Shown in pieces: positions 8,249 through 16,068 of a stretch of 27,359 nucleotides of DNA. The position numbers and the translations under genes are program-made. A model generated the notes under the pieces. It searched no databases and had not been told where the DNA came from. It was given only the letters and a program-made list of their open reading frames with translations. Numbering within the stretch: the first letter of the stretch is position 1; each line of letters starts with the position of its first letter. Origin of the DNA: CAZUNO01 sp964621445 [NCBI: Candidatus Hadarchaeota archaeon] (GTDB lineage: Archaea > CAYQAE01 > CAYVLA01); assembly GCA_964621445.1 (NCBI GenBank), contig CAZUNO010000029.1:5186-32544 (forward strand), read 5' to 3'.

Positions 8249-9052
8249 TTAAAAGGCGCCAGGCTCCACGGAAAAGTCTTTCCTCGTATGGGAGAGGAGT
8301 TCCTTGAAAATATCCTTCTGGTAACCCATCTCGCTGACCCCGGAACCTTCCTCCAGCTCCAGGCATCTGACCAGCACCACCGGAATCCCCCGTCCCGCCT
8401 CACCCATCACCAGGGTAGCCGCGCTTGCTATCATATCGGCCACCGATATCTCCGTGGTCTCCAGCTCCCTCCCCATCAGGTCCCTCTCCCCGGAAAGCGA
8501 CCTTACCGGGGCCAAACCGTGAACTCCCACCGCCACCCCGATCGCCCCCCTTCTGAAGGGTCTGCCCTGGGAATCGGATATTATGACCGGGACCTCCACC
8601 CCGGTTTGGGCGCGGAGGGATCCGGAGATTCTCTTAGCGGAGGAATGCGGGTCCAGGGGCAGCTTGGAAACCACGCCGGGGTCGTTGTTCGACCTATCAA
8701 CCCCGGCATTGGCACAGACAAATCCGTCCCGGGTCTCACACAACATGAAACCTGGGCAGGATGTTATCACCCGCTTCGATTCCTGGACTATGACCTCAAC
8801 CAGGCGTGGGTCCTTCCCGGTAATCCTGGCCAACTCCTCCGCCTCCCGCCCCGGAGATACCTCGTCAAGTCCGACCACCCTGCCCTCCGATTTGGAGACG
8901 ATGGTCTGGGCCACCACCACCAGGTCACCACCCTTCAGGGACAGGCCGGACTCCCTCAAGGACAGGGCAATTAGCTCGCCCAGATCGTCTCCTTCCGAGA
9001 CAAGTGGCATGTTCTCTATTCCCAATATCCTCAGCATCTCAACATGCTCCAT
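8249..9052 (-). CDS. cofE: Coenzyme F420-0:L-glutamate ligase CofE
   Basis: CofE adds glutamate to F420-0 in a GTP- and metal-dependent reaction. Family signatures visible are MPLVSEGDDLGELI near the N-terminus, GDLVVVAQTIVSKSEGRVV, CANAGVDRSNNDPG, VIISDSQGRPFRRGAIGVAVG, and GRELETTEISVADMIAS. The frame is open back to 9130, but that start would lie 60 nt inside the upstream gene. I chose ATG 9052, 17 nt after the upstream stop and a few residues before the conserved region (267 aa); ATG 9045 with GGAG upstream is a close rival. It shows that the organism makes polyglutamyl F420. No other F420 gene lies in the window. Confidence 0.93.
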   Translation of the reverse strand: MEHVEMLRILGIENMPLVSEGDDLGELIALSLRESGLSLKGGDLVVVAQTIVSKSEGRVVGLDEVSPGREAEELARITGKDPRLVEVIVQESKRVITSCPGFMLCETRDGFVCANAGVDRSNNDPGVVSKLPLDPHSSAKRISGSLRAQTGVEVPVIISDSQGRPFRRGAIGVAVGVHGLAPVRSLSGERDLMGRELETTEISVADMIASAATLVMGEAGRGIPVVLVRCLELEEGSGVSEMGYQKDIFKELLSHTRKDFSVEPGAF

Positions 9053-9069
9053 GGACCGGAGATGAATAT

Positions 9070-9948
9070 CTATCCGGTTTCCTCGCGATACAGAAGAATC
9101 GAACAGGGCATCTTTTGTACTATCTCCCACAGGCGACGGTTCCTATCCACAAGCCTGTCCAGGGCACCCGAAACTGGCTTCTCCAATACCAGGAGCTCGG
9201 TCTCGGTCTCCTCTATCTGCTCCTCCAGATCGCCGACCTCATCCCCATCAAATATCCTTCCCTCCCGGGACAATCCAGCGTCCGATGCCACCTGAAGCAG
9301 GGTCCTTAGAAGCTCCTCCGCCTTGGCCTCCCCTTCCTCATGGGGTACCACCACATCCAGTTGGGAGTCAAAGATCTCGGCCATCTCCAAACCTGTCCGG
9401 AAAGCTGCCGAGTTCTCATCCCTTGCTAGAACGGATATGTTGGCCAAACCGGTGGTACGCTTCACCACCAGAACCGATGTGAGGGCTTTCTTCACCACCT
9501 CCATGGCCACCGACCCCACGGTGTCCATCTCCCAGCGGTCGTCCTCCCCGTTTCCCATCACCACCAGATCCATATCCCCCTGTTTAGCAAGATCGATCAG
9601 GACCTCGGAGGGCTCCTTGAACCTGATTATATCCGTTTTTGCCTCAACCCCCTCCGAATCGAGAACCGATCTGGCATCGGCGATCACCGCCTCAGCTCTC
9701 TGTTCAAGGCCCGAGCTTATGGACTCCTCGACCTCCGAACCCCCGGTCTCCGTTTCAACCGCTATGGTGCGGTATGGGGAGCCGGCATAGCTGAACTCGG
9801 AGGACTGGGGCACCTCGGGTAACGAGGGGATGACGTTTACCACCTTGACCGGCGATCCCATTTCCCGTGCCAGAACTGCCGCCAGGTTCACCGCTTGCAG
9901 GGAGGCCCGGTACTCATCGGCAGCGATGAGGATCTTTTCAAAAATCAA
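9070..9948 (-). CDS. Tandem-domain universal stress protein (UspA family)
   Basis: This 292-aa cytoplasmic protein appears to be two UspA folds in a row. Domain 1 (about 1-165) starts with FEKILIAADEYRASLQAV and contains VVMGNGEDDRWEMDTVGSVA before a hydrophobic SVLVVKR strand. That corresponds to the ATP-binding loop, but it departs from the classic G-x2-G-x9-GS spacing. Domain 2 (about 170-292) lacks a clear nucleotide loop. The start must be TTG at 9948, because an in-frame TAA immediately precedes it and the next Met is too far in. It is the first gene of the minus run to cofE. Stress-linked binding of ATP or AMP is family knowledge. Confidence 0.8.
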   Translation of the reverse strand: MIFEKILIAADEYRASLQAVNLAAVLAREMGSPVKVVNVIPSLPEVPQSSEFSYAGSPYRTIAVETETGGSEVEESISSGLEQRAEAVIADARSVLDSEGVEAKTDIIRFKEPSEVLIDLAKQGDMDLVVMGNGEDDRWEMDTVGSVAMEVVKKALTSVLVVKRTTGLANISVLARDENSAAFRTGLEMAEIFDSQLDVVVPHEEGEAKAEELLRTLLQVASDAGLSREGRIFDGDEVGDLEEQIEETETELLVLEKPVSGALDRLVDRNRRLWEIVQKMPCSILLYREETG

Positions 9949-9982
9949 TTAAACGCCCCTTCCGAGGATCCTAGCATACCTT

Positions 9983-9995
9983 AATTTTCTTTCTG
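9983..9995 (-). promoter_or_regulatory. Probable TATA region for the stress protein/cofE run
   Basis: On the minus strand an AAAATTAAGG stretch lies about 40 nt before the TTG start at 9948. It faces away from the TATAAAT box that serves the plus-strand RidA-family gene. The 127-nt gap between the two divergent genes therefore seems to hold both promoters. The match is weak. Confidence 0.35.
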
Positions 9996-10023
9996 AATCA
10001 CCATGCAAGGACCATTATCCGCG

Positions 10024-10030
10024 TATAAAT
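10024..10030 (+). promoter_or_regulatory. TATA box of the RidA-hisC pair
   Basis: TATAAAT lies 46 nt before the ATG at 10076, which predicts a start of transcription near 10053 and a leader of about 20 nt. It is the best TATA match in the 127-nt divergent gap. Confidence 0.6.
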
Positions 10031-10075
10031 CGAAACATATTTTGCCCGACATCTCAACCTACCAGGCGAGAGACC

Positions 10076-10546
10076 ATGGATATCGAAAAGAAGCTTCTCG
10101 ACATGGGCATAGAACTGCCCCAACCGCCTAAACCCCTGGGTGCTTACGTTCCGGCAGTGGTATCTGAACCCCTAATATTCGTCTCCGGAGAAAAGGCATC
10201 GGTGAAGGGAAAACTGAAATTCAGGGGAAAGGTCGGCGGAGACCTGTCCCTGGAGGAGGGATATCAGGCCGCGCGGATCTGCGGCATAAACTGCCTGGCC
10301 TGTCTCAAGTGGGCGGTCAAGGACCTGGACAGGATAGATCGCATATTGAAAGTTGTGGGGTATGTGAACAGTGCTCCAGGATTCAACCAACAGCCCAAGG
10401 TGGTAAACGGGGCCTCCGAGCTTTTACTTGAACTCTTCGGTGACAGCGGACAACACGCGCGGGTCGCTGTGGGGGTCAACGAGCTACCGGACGACTCGCC
10501 GGTCGAGGTGGCCCTAGTGGCAAGAAAGGTCAGCAAGAAGCCCTAG
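10076..10546 (+). CDS. RidA (YjgF/YER057c) family protein
   Basis: RidA-type proteins hydrolyse reactive enamine/imine intermediates released by PLP enzymes. This 156-aa copy is longer than the usual 125-130 aa because of an N-terminal extension and an insert, as in the YjgF/YjgH-like subgroup. The family core is visible: FVSGEKA, a C-terminal ARVAVGVNELPDDSPVEV, and R129 at the position of the substrate-binding arginine. The next gene, hisC, encodes a PLP aminotransferase 21 nt downstream, which suits a damage-control role. The exact substrate is unknown. Confidence 0.9.
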   Translation: MDIEKKLLDMGIELPQPPKPLGAYVPAVVSEPLIFVSGEKASVKGKLKFRGKVGGDLSLEEGYQAARICGINCLACLKWAVKDLDRIDRILKVVGYVNSAPGFNQQPKVVNGASELLLELFGDSGQHARVAVGVNELPDDSPVEVALVARKVSKKP

Positions 10547-10567
10547 GAGGCCAGGAGAGCGAAGTGG

Positions 10568-11665
10568 ATGTCGAGAATCAAGATCAAGTCCACCATATCC
10601 GAAATCGAACCCTATGTACCGGGAACATCCAGCCATGACACGGGACGACCCCTGACCAAGATGTCCTCGAACGAGAATCCCTACGGTCCATCCCCCCTGG
10701 CGGTGAGGGCCATAAGGGAACACTCCACCGAGGTCAACCGATATCCGGACAAGCAGGCCAGGGATTTGAAGGAGGCCCTCTCGGACCTACTGAAAACCCC
10801 CCAGGATTGTATTTACGTGGGCAATGGGTCCGATGATCTTCTACAGAACCTAGCCAAGCTATTTCTCTCCGAGGGACAGAACCTAGTGACCCACTCCCCC
10901 TTTTCCACTTACAAGACCATCGCGGCCAGCATGGGCGCTGAGAGACGCCTGGTTGGTCGTCCCGGCGACCTCGGTATCGACGTGGACTCCCTCATGGATG
11001 CATGCGATAAGGAAACGAGAATACTACTGGTATGCACTCCCAACAACCCCACCGGCACCATTCTTGGCCCTGATGATGTGGACAGGCTGGTCTCATTCAC
11101 CAGCGAGAGGAGAATGCTACTGGTGGTTGACGAGGCGTATTATGACTTCTCGGATCAATACCAATCCCCGGCCAACAGGATAGTCCCCGACCAGCTGGAT
11201 CTGGTGGTGACCAGGACCTTTTCCAAGGCCTACGGCCTTGCCGGTCTCCGAATCGGCTACGGCATAGCCACCTCGGAGATAGTTCGCTACCTGGACCTGG
11301 TCCGGATGCCCTTCAATGCCAGCTCCCTGGCCCAGGAAGCGGCCATAGCGGGCATAAAGGACCGGGAGCACTTCGATTCAACGGTAAAGAAGGTCAAGGA
11401 ACAGAGAGATCGACTTAGCCGGGATCTGGAGAGTATCGGTCTTGAGCCCGCGCCATCGGAGGCCAACTTCCTGCTGGTTTCCCTGGAGGGCACGGGCATG
11501 ACCGCATCGGAATTCACCCGGGAACTCCTCAACCATGGTTACGCCATCAGGGACTGCACCAGCTTTCAGCTACCTCGGCACGTCAGGATCACCGTGGGCA
11601 CCCCGGAGATGAACCAGGGGCTGGTAACGTCCATGGAGAAGGTGCTATCCGCTAATCATCGATGA
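10568..11665 (+). CDS. hisC: Histidinol-phosphate aminotransferase HisC
   Basis: HisC is a PLP enzyme that converts imidazole acetol-phosphate and glutamate to histidinol-phosphate in histidine synthesis. The 365-aa fold-type I aminotransferase shows SSNENPYGPSP near the N-terminus, N160 (PNNPTG), D188 and Y191 (VVDEAYYDF), the PLP lysine K220 (TFSKAYGLAGLR) and R228. Length and motif spacing are typical. Related aminotransferases act on other substrates, but the NENPYGPS start and TFSKAYGLAGLRIGY block favour HisC. Its 3' end overlaps the nucS end by 14 nt. No other his genes are in view. Confidence 0.92.
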   Translation: MSRIKIKSTISEIEPYVPGTSSHDTGRPLTKMSSNENPYGPSPLAVRAIREHSTEVNRYPDKQARDLKEALSDLLKTPQDCIYVGNGSDDLLQNLAKLFLSEGQNLVTHSPFSTYKTIAASMGAERRLVGRPGDLGIDVDSLMDACDKETRILLVCTPNNPTGTILGPDDVDRLVSFTSERRMLLVVDEAYYDFSDQYQSPANRIVPDQLDLVVTRTFSKAYGLAGLRIGYGIATSEIVRYLDLVRMPFNASSLAQEAAIAGIKDREHFDSTVKKVKEQRDRLSRDLESIGLEPAPSEANFLLVSLEGTGMTASEFTRELLNHGYAIRDCTSFQLPRHVRITVGTPEMNQGLVTSMEKVLSANHR

Positions 11666-12401
11666 ACCGCGATAGGTCGCTCTGGGGCGTTTTCCTCCGG
11701 AGCTTGAGAGGGTCGATCCTCTTCAGTTCCAGGTTATACCTGACCAGAAGTCTTCTGGCCTTGCTCGACGATGAGGGCGCCACCAGGACACCCCTCACCT
11801 TACCCTCGGTCTTTTTCTTCAGGGTCTCCACATATCGCTTAAGCTGCTCAACATCATGGGGCGTGGCCTTGGACCTCTTAACCTCCACAGCCACCGGGTT
11901 ACCCTCGGAATCGACCCCGCTTATGTCGATCCTCCCTGCCAGGGTAACCCTCTCATTCTTGCTCAGCTTGAACCCCTTCTCAATCAAGGAGGGATCGCTT
12001 ATCAGGTCCCTGACGAAATCCTTTTCGGTACCATGTAGATCTATTCTCTCGTAGTCCTCGAGGTCGAAGCTCTCCAGAATCTTTACCGAATGAACGGTGA
12101 TCTCCATTCTTTCCCGGCGACGGTGCTTAGTGCTCACCATCTTAAGGGCTCCATCGACCATCTTCAGCCTGGTCTTGGACCTGGGCGGCATCCAGTTCAC
12201 CGGATTTCTCCCCATTTTCTGGTGAACTATGACCGTGCCATCCCTCTTGAGGATGAGTATTCTCTCACCCTTGCCAAGCCTGGATTTGGCCCTTCCCTTG
12301 TAATCTATCTTACACTCACAAACCAGGAAAATCGTCTTCCCGGCCCTCATCCTCTCCAGAAGCTCTTCCTTAACCGAGCTTAATTCGCGTTCGAACGGCA
12401 A
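11652..12401 (-). CDS. nucS: Endonuclease NucS/EndoMS (mismatch or flap endonuclease)
   Basis: NucS cuts mismatched or branched DNA and is linked to non-MutS mismatch repair in archaea and actinobacteria. The N-terminal DNA-binding domain contains GRAKSRLGKGERILILKRDG and NPVNWMPPRSK. The RecB-like nuclease core has D159 (GRIDISG), E173 and K175 (VAVEVKRSK), numbered from TTG 12401. The frame stays open to GTG 12479. That adds 26 residues with no resemblance to NucS and runs across the promoter of the divergent gene. TTG 12401 gives 249 aa, close to the roughly 250 aa of Pyrococcus NucS, and a TATA-like AAATATAAG lies about 26 nt upstream. If the long start is right, the gene is 11652-12479. 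Confidence 0.9.
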   Translation of the reverse strand: MPFERELSSVKEELLERMRAGKTIFLVCECKIDYKGRAKSRLGKGERILILKRDGTVIVHQKMGRNPVNWMPPRSKTRLKMVDGALKMVSTKHRRRERMEITVHSVKILESFDLEDYERIDLHGTEKDFVRDLISDPSLIEKGFKLSKNERVTLAGRIDISGVDSEGNPVAVEVKRSKATPHDVEQLKRYVETLKKKTEGKVRGVLVAPSSSSKARRLLVRYNLELKRIDPLKLRRKTPQSDLSRFIDD

Positions 12402-12425
12402 ACAACACCAATGGTTCCCCGGGTT

Positions 12426-12434
12426 CTTATATTT
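12426..12434 (-). promoter_or_regulatory. TATA-like box for nucS
   Basis: On the minus strand AAATATAAG is centred about 29 nt before the TTG at 12401, which predicts transcription starting almost at that codon. It is part of the reason for choosing the shorter nucS start. Confidence 0.45.
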
Positions 12435-12455
12435 GATAGCCCCGGGATGTAAAGG

Positions 12456-12463
12456 ATTATATC
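12456..12463 (+). promoter_or_regulatory. TATA-like box for the isochorismatase-family gene
   Basis: ATTATATC on the plus strand is centred about 26 nt before the ATG at 12485, so the mRNA is predicted to be leaderless. No ribosome binding site is seen between them. It lies back to back with the nucS box. Confidence 0.5.
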
Positions 12464-12484
12464 CCCGGATTCGTATCACCCAGC

Positions 12485-13024
12485 ATGCTGGAACCGCAGG
12501 ATGTCTCTCTACTGGTAGTAGATTTACAGGGCAAACTGGTCTCCCTTATGAGCGGAAAGGAGCAACTGATTGAGAATGTTCGCCGTCTCATAAAAGGAAT
12601 GAAGATCCTTGAGGTCCCAATAATATGGGTGGAGCAGAACCCCTCGGGGCTTGGACCTACCGTGACTGAGATAGCGGAGCTGATGCCCGAGCTGGACCCC
12701 TTGGAGAAGATGACCTTCAGTTGCTGCGGCAACCAGAGGGTCCTGAACAGTATACGGGCCACCGAACGCAAACATGTCCTTCTATCGGGCATTGAGACCC
12801 ACGTTTGTATCTACCAGACGGCCATTGAGCTTATGGAACTCGGGTACGGGGTGGAGGTAGTGGCCGATGCGGTGTCATCTCGCCGGGAGAGTGACAAGAG
12901 GGTCTCCATCCAGAGGATCCTGAGCCAAGGGGCTGGAATCACCTCTACCGAGATGGTTTTATTCGAGCTTCTCAAGATTGCCCAAGGGGATAGGTTCAAG
13001 AGCATACTCAAGCTAGTCAAGTAG
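12485..13024 (+). CDS. Isochorismatase-family cysteine hydrolase
   Basis: This 179-aa alpha/beta hydrolase belongs to the cysteine hydrolase superfamily that includes isochorismatase, nicotinamidase and YcaC. The catalytic triad is complete: D13 (VVDLQGK), K75 (LEKMTFSC) and C108 (GIETHVCIYQTA). The substrate cannot be told. It lacks the obvious metal-binding histidines of nicotinamidase, and it resembles YcaC-like proteins of unknown substrate. It is divergent from nucS, apparently leaderless, and overlaps the pectate lyase end by 8 nt tail to tail. Confidence 0.9.
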   Translation: MLEPQDVSLLVVDLQGKLVSLMSGKEQLIENVRRLIKGMKILEVPIIWVEQNPSGLGPTVTEIAELMPELDPLEKMTFSCCGNQRVLNSIRATERKHVLLSGIETHVCIYQTAIELMELGYGVEVVADAVSSRRESDKRVSIQRILSQGAGITSTEMVLFELLKIAQGDRFKSILKLVK

Positions 13025-15161
13025 TCCTTTCCAATTTGCGGAGCACGGATCCTACCAGGATTCCCACCATCAGGACCGATACTAAAAAGGTAATTCCCTC
13101 GGAAATCGATTCCCTGAGCCTGAGGGGGTACTCGGTGAACTTCCTGGCCGGTCCCAGCTGACCCTCGTCGAAGAACTCCCGGGCCCGTTCCAGGAAAATC
13201 TCGTGCCTGGAGGTATCTATGCCCTTGTCCTTTGCCATCTCGATGGCCTCGGCGGCGGAATCGATCAATTTGGACACGATATCCCGTTCAATTTGGAAAG
13301 CAATGTTCTCCGCCTGCTCCAACTGGTGGGCCAGGGTTTCCCCGTCAATATGTACACCCAGTTGGGCCTCCAGATCCCTTGCATTCTCCGTCCAGTTCCC
13401 CACGCTAAGGTTCAGGCCACGTGCCTCTTCCAGCTTCTCCTGCACCTGGTCCAGGGTTAACATGATCTCTGCCAAGGTTCCCACCGGGGCCTTGGTCAGG
13501 TTCCATTCCCCAAACTTGTCAATGGCCAATAGATATCCCTGAAAGACGTCATCGGCCATGGCCTGGCTGACGTTTAGAAGCAGAGAATAACGTCCATCGC
13601 CCGAAAACCGGTCGGGTCCCGTGCCATCATCCCTCATCTCCATCTTCAGACCACCCTCGATCCTGGGATTGAGCCTGAAAATGACCCCCGATATCTCCTT
13701 TCCCGCGGGATGATTTACCTCCAGAGAGATCAATAATCCCTGCTCGGTTGAATTCATCGACAGCTCCCCGAAAGAAGGCACCTGGGGAGGTGATCCGCTC
13801 CAGTTACGGTACTCAAGATAGTCAAGCAGTGTATCCATGTTCCTGTGGAAGGTCCGGGAGATTATCCAACCGTCATCGACCCATCTACCCCATTCGTCCA
13901 GAGCATCGATGACCGAATTCACCTCGTCCTCCATCTCTTCGGCCCGCTGCTCCTTCTCTTGCTCGGTAAGTTCACGGTTCCGCCAGGCCAGGTAATCCTC
14001 CCGGCCCTTGTCCATGACCATCTGATACATCCTTATCGCTCCCTTTCCGTATCCCCCCTGCCAGCCATATCCGTATCTGCGCTCATCACCAAGATCGGAT
14101 ATATTGTAGGTGAGCTTCCTGTCCCTATCACAGTAAATGGGTATGTTCGTCCCCAGTTCGTAGAACCGGGCCCATGTGTCCTCTCCTATCCTTGATCGAT
14201 TGAACCATTCTATGGCCGCTGGTATCGGTTCCAAGTAGGTTTCGTTACCGGTGAAAAGGTAAAGCTCGAGGAGCGTTTCGATATTATCTCCCGTTACACG
14301 GCTGCAGACCGCCGGAGGTTCAAATGATCTCGCCCACGCGGGATTCATGTCCCAGTCGTATTGTTGTGCCCAGCCGGGTTGAGGCTCCTGGAGCTGGGAC
14401 TTTATTATGAAATCCCCGGCCCTTTCCGCGCTCTTCAGATATCTATGGTCACCGTAGAGTTCATAGGCCTCCATCATGGTGGAAATACAGTCGTTAATGA
14501 CCTGATCATTGAAGGTGTAGTAATCCGAATACCTGTCGGGATAATCCCCTGATAGCGGATATACCTGGGGCCACGCCCCGTTCGGGAACTGGCTCTCCAT
14601 CATGAAATCCAGGGCGTACATGGTCGCCTCTGTGTAGGGATCCCTCTCCATTATCTGGTCCACGCCCATAAGTAGCCGTATAGCACTCTGGCTCACATCG
14701 TCGTCGAAGGTCACCCAGTTATCATCGTCGGGATCACCATCTGCCTCGTGCCTGTACCTATAATTTCCCTCACCCAGAAAATCGATAACATATCGCCATC
14801 CGCCGCTCTCCATCTGCCCCCATATCAGGGAATCCGCTACCGCTACCGCGGCCTCCAGATACCTCTCATCACCCGTTACCTGGTATGCCCTGAGGTAGGT
14901 CTGGCCAAAGGTCGGAGTACCAGGCGGCTGGACCCAGATTCTGGTGGGAGCCTCCGTTCCCTCCCCTATCCACACGGTGAGATCCTCGCTGTATTCACCC
15001 AGGTATCCCCCGTGACAGGACAGATTGGTCCGGAAAAAACGGGTTGCATCCCTCATGGCACGGATAGCCCTCTGCGAGGTGTTGTCCGAGGCCATGGCCC
15101 CGGCCGAAGACAGGGTAACCATAATGATAGTAAAGATCGCGATTTCTGTGGCCGTGTTCAT
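13017..15161 (-). CDS. Secreted, membrane-tethered family-10-like pectate lyase
   Basis: This 714-aa protein has a signal peptide (about 1-24) and a catalytic domain (about 30-450) of the PL10 pectate lyase type. Recognisable blocks are NGAWPQVYPLSGDY, YTFNDQVINDC (D219), ARSFEPPAV, ARFYELGTNIPIYCDRD (331-347) and ERRYGYGW (360-367). It should cleave polygalacturonate-like chains by Ca-dependent beta-elimination outside the cell. A beta-sandwich module follows (about 455-545, with DDGTGPDRFSGDGRYSL), then a helical charged stalk (about 560-680) and a C-terminal membrane helix (about 690-707) with a basic tail. The anchor keeps it on the cell surface. It starts 26 nt after the membrane regulator gene. 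Such lyases are mostly bacterial, so ancestral transfer is plausible. Confidence 0.85.
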   Translation of the reverse strand: MNTATEIAIFTIIMVTLSSAGAMASDNTSQRAIRAMRDATRFFRTNLSCHGGYLGEYSEDLTVWIGEGTEAPTRIWVQPPGTPTFGQTYLRAYQVTGDERYLEAAVAVADSLIWGQMESGGWRYVIDFLGEGNYRYRHEADGDPDDDNWVTFDDDVSQSAIRLLMGVDQIMERDPYTEATMYALDFMMESQFPNGAWPQVYPLSGDYPDRYSDYYTFNDQVINDCISTMMEAYELYGDHRYLKSAERAGDFIIKSQLQEPQPGWAQQYDWDMNPAWARSFEPPAVCSRVTGDNIETLLELYLFTGNETYLEPIPAAIEWFNRSRIGEDTWARFYELGTNIPIYCDRDRKLTYNISDLGDERRYGYGWQGGYGKGAIRMYQMVMDKGREDYLAWRNRELTEQEKEQRAEEMEDEVNSVIDALDEWGRWVDDGWIISRTFHRNMDTLLDYLEYRNWSGSPPQVPSFGELSMNSTEQGLLISLEVNHPAGKEISGVIFRLNPRIEGGLKMEMRDDGTGPDRFSGDGRYSLLLNVSQAMADDVFQGYLLAIDKFGEWNLTKAPVGTLAEIMLTLDQVQEKLEEARGLNLSVGNWTENARDLEAQLGVHIDGETLAHQLEQAENIAFQIERDIVSKLIDSAAEAIEMAKDKGIDTSRHEIFLERAREFFDEGQLGPARKFTEYPLRLRESISEGITFLVSVLMVGILVGSVLRKLERTT

Positions 15162-15187
15162 AAAACCCAGTCCACCCTTAAAGGCAC

Positions 15188-16030
15188 TTAACGTTTTCCC
15201 TCTCCCTCCACCAGATTCCGGTGCAGGCGTATCTCGTTGGTCTGGCCCACCGGTATCTTCTCTATGAGATTCTTCCTCTGTAGCTCATCGGTTATTCGGG
15301 ACAGGGAAGACTTGGGTATATCGGATAGATGCCGGAGCTTCTTCTGGGAGACCTTGCCGCCCTCCTCGATCACTATGTCAATTATCTTTCTCTCCCTCTC
15401 GGTTAGGGTGGGCCTTATGGCCTCCAGCTTTGACTCCTCTAGTTTCAGGCCACCCTGCTCCTGCAGCCCGCTCTTGTATTTAGGCCAGAATATAATGGCG
15501 CTCACAATCACGAGGGCCACTATCCCCGCCGAACCCAAAGCCATGATGTACATATCGATTCCGGCGGACGAACCATCATCCAGGCGGTATTGAACGGTCA
15601 TGCTCTCCCCCGCCTGGACGGTACCCAGGAAGCTGATCACCAGGCCCTCCTCCTGCACAGATATGAGGGACCAGTTACCCCCCTGGGGATCTCCATAGAT
15701 CTTTCCGCCCTCCGGGAGGTAAACGTTGATGAACACCTCCGAGTACTCCTCCATAATATCCAGACTAAAAGTCCAGTTCCTACCAATTTTGCTGGTCAGC
15801 ATGTCGCTGGTATTTGAGAAATGTCCATCTTGAAAGACCAGCTCCCCCAGAGAGGGGTCCAATTTCCTGGTCTCGGAATTCGTTTCCCCGTAGAAAAAAA
15901 CCTCCCCGCTGGTATCCACGAAGAGATCCATCTGCAAGTAGGGACCCTGGTCCTCGGCCTGGACCGTTAGCGGAAATATGAGCAGTGCGACGAGCAGGAC
16001 CCAGGAAATCCTGCATGGAATTCCGGCCAC
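15188..16030 (-). CDS. Membrane-anchored winged-helix transcription regulator
   Basis: This 280-aa protein has a signal peptide or N-terminal membrane helix (8-25), a beta-rich extracellular part (about 27-158) and a transmembrane helix (161-182). The cytoplasmic C-terminus carries a winged helix-turn-helix (about 208-272: LTERERKIIDIVIEEGGKVSQKKL, then the recognition helix around SKSSLSRITDEL). The layout is the one-protein sensor type common in euryarchaea. The outer part may sense an envelope or ligand signal; that is inference. The start is GTG 16030, 38 nt after nth. It directly precedes the pectate lyase gene, so it may control it. Confidence 0.8.
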   Translation of the reverse strand: MAGIPCRISWVLLVALLIFPLTVQAEDQGPYLQMDLFVDTSGEVFFYGETNSETRKLDPSLGELVFQDGHFSNTSDMLTSKIGRNWTFSLDIMEEYSEVFINVYLPEGGKIYGDPQGGNWSLISVQEEGLVISFLGTVQAGESMTVQYRLDDGSSAGIDMYIMALGSAGIVALVIVSAIIFWPKYKSGLQEQGGLKLEESKLEAIRPTLTERERKIIDIVIEEGGKVSQKKLRHLSDIPKSSLSRITDELQRKNLIEKIPVGQTNEIRLHRNLVEGEGKR

Positions 16031-16068
16031 GGCTCACGGTCCCGGCTCACCGGACAAATATCTTTTTG

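Noticed and set aside
8149-8403. Minus-strand frame open through the cofE-nadM gap that ends in a TTGA overlap with nadM, suggesting a frameshifted CofE C-terminus
   Set aside because: CofE already ends near the usual place after its last conserved block, so no frameshift is needed; the coincidence of the stop with the nadM start is noted only.
8102-8974. 290-codon plus-strand ORF opposite cofE and the nadM start
   Set aside because: The minus strand carries motif-complete CofE and NadM; this frame has no recognisable motif.
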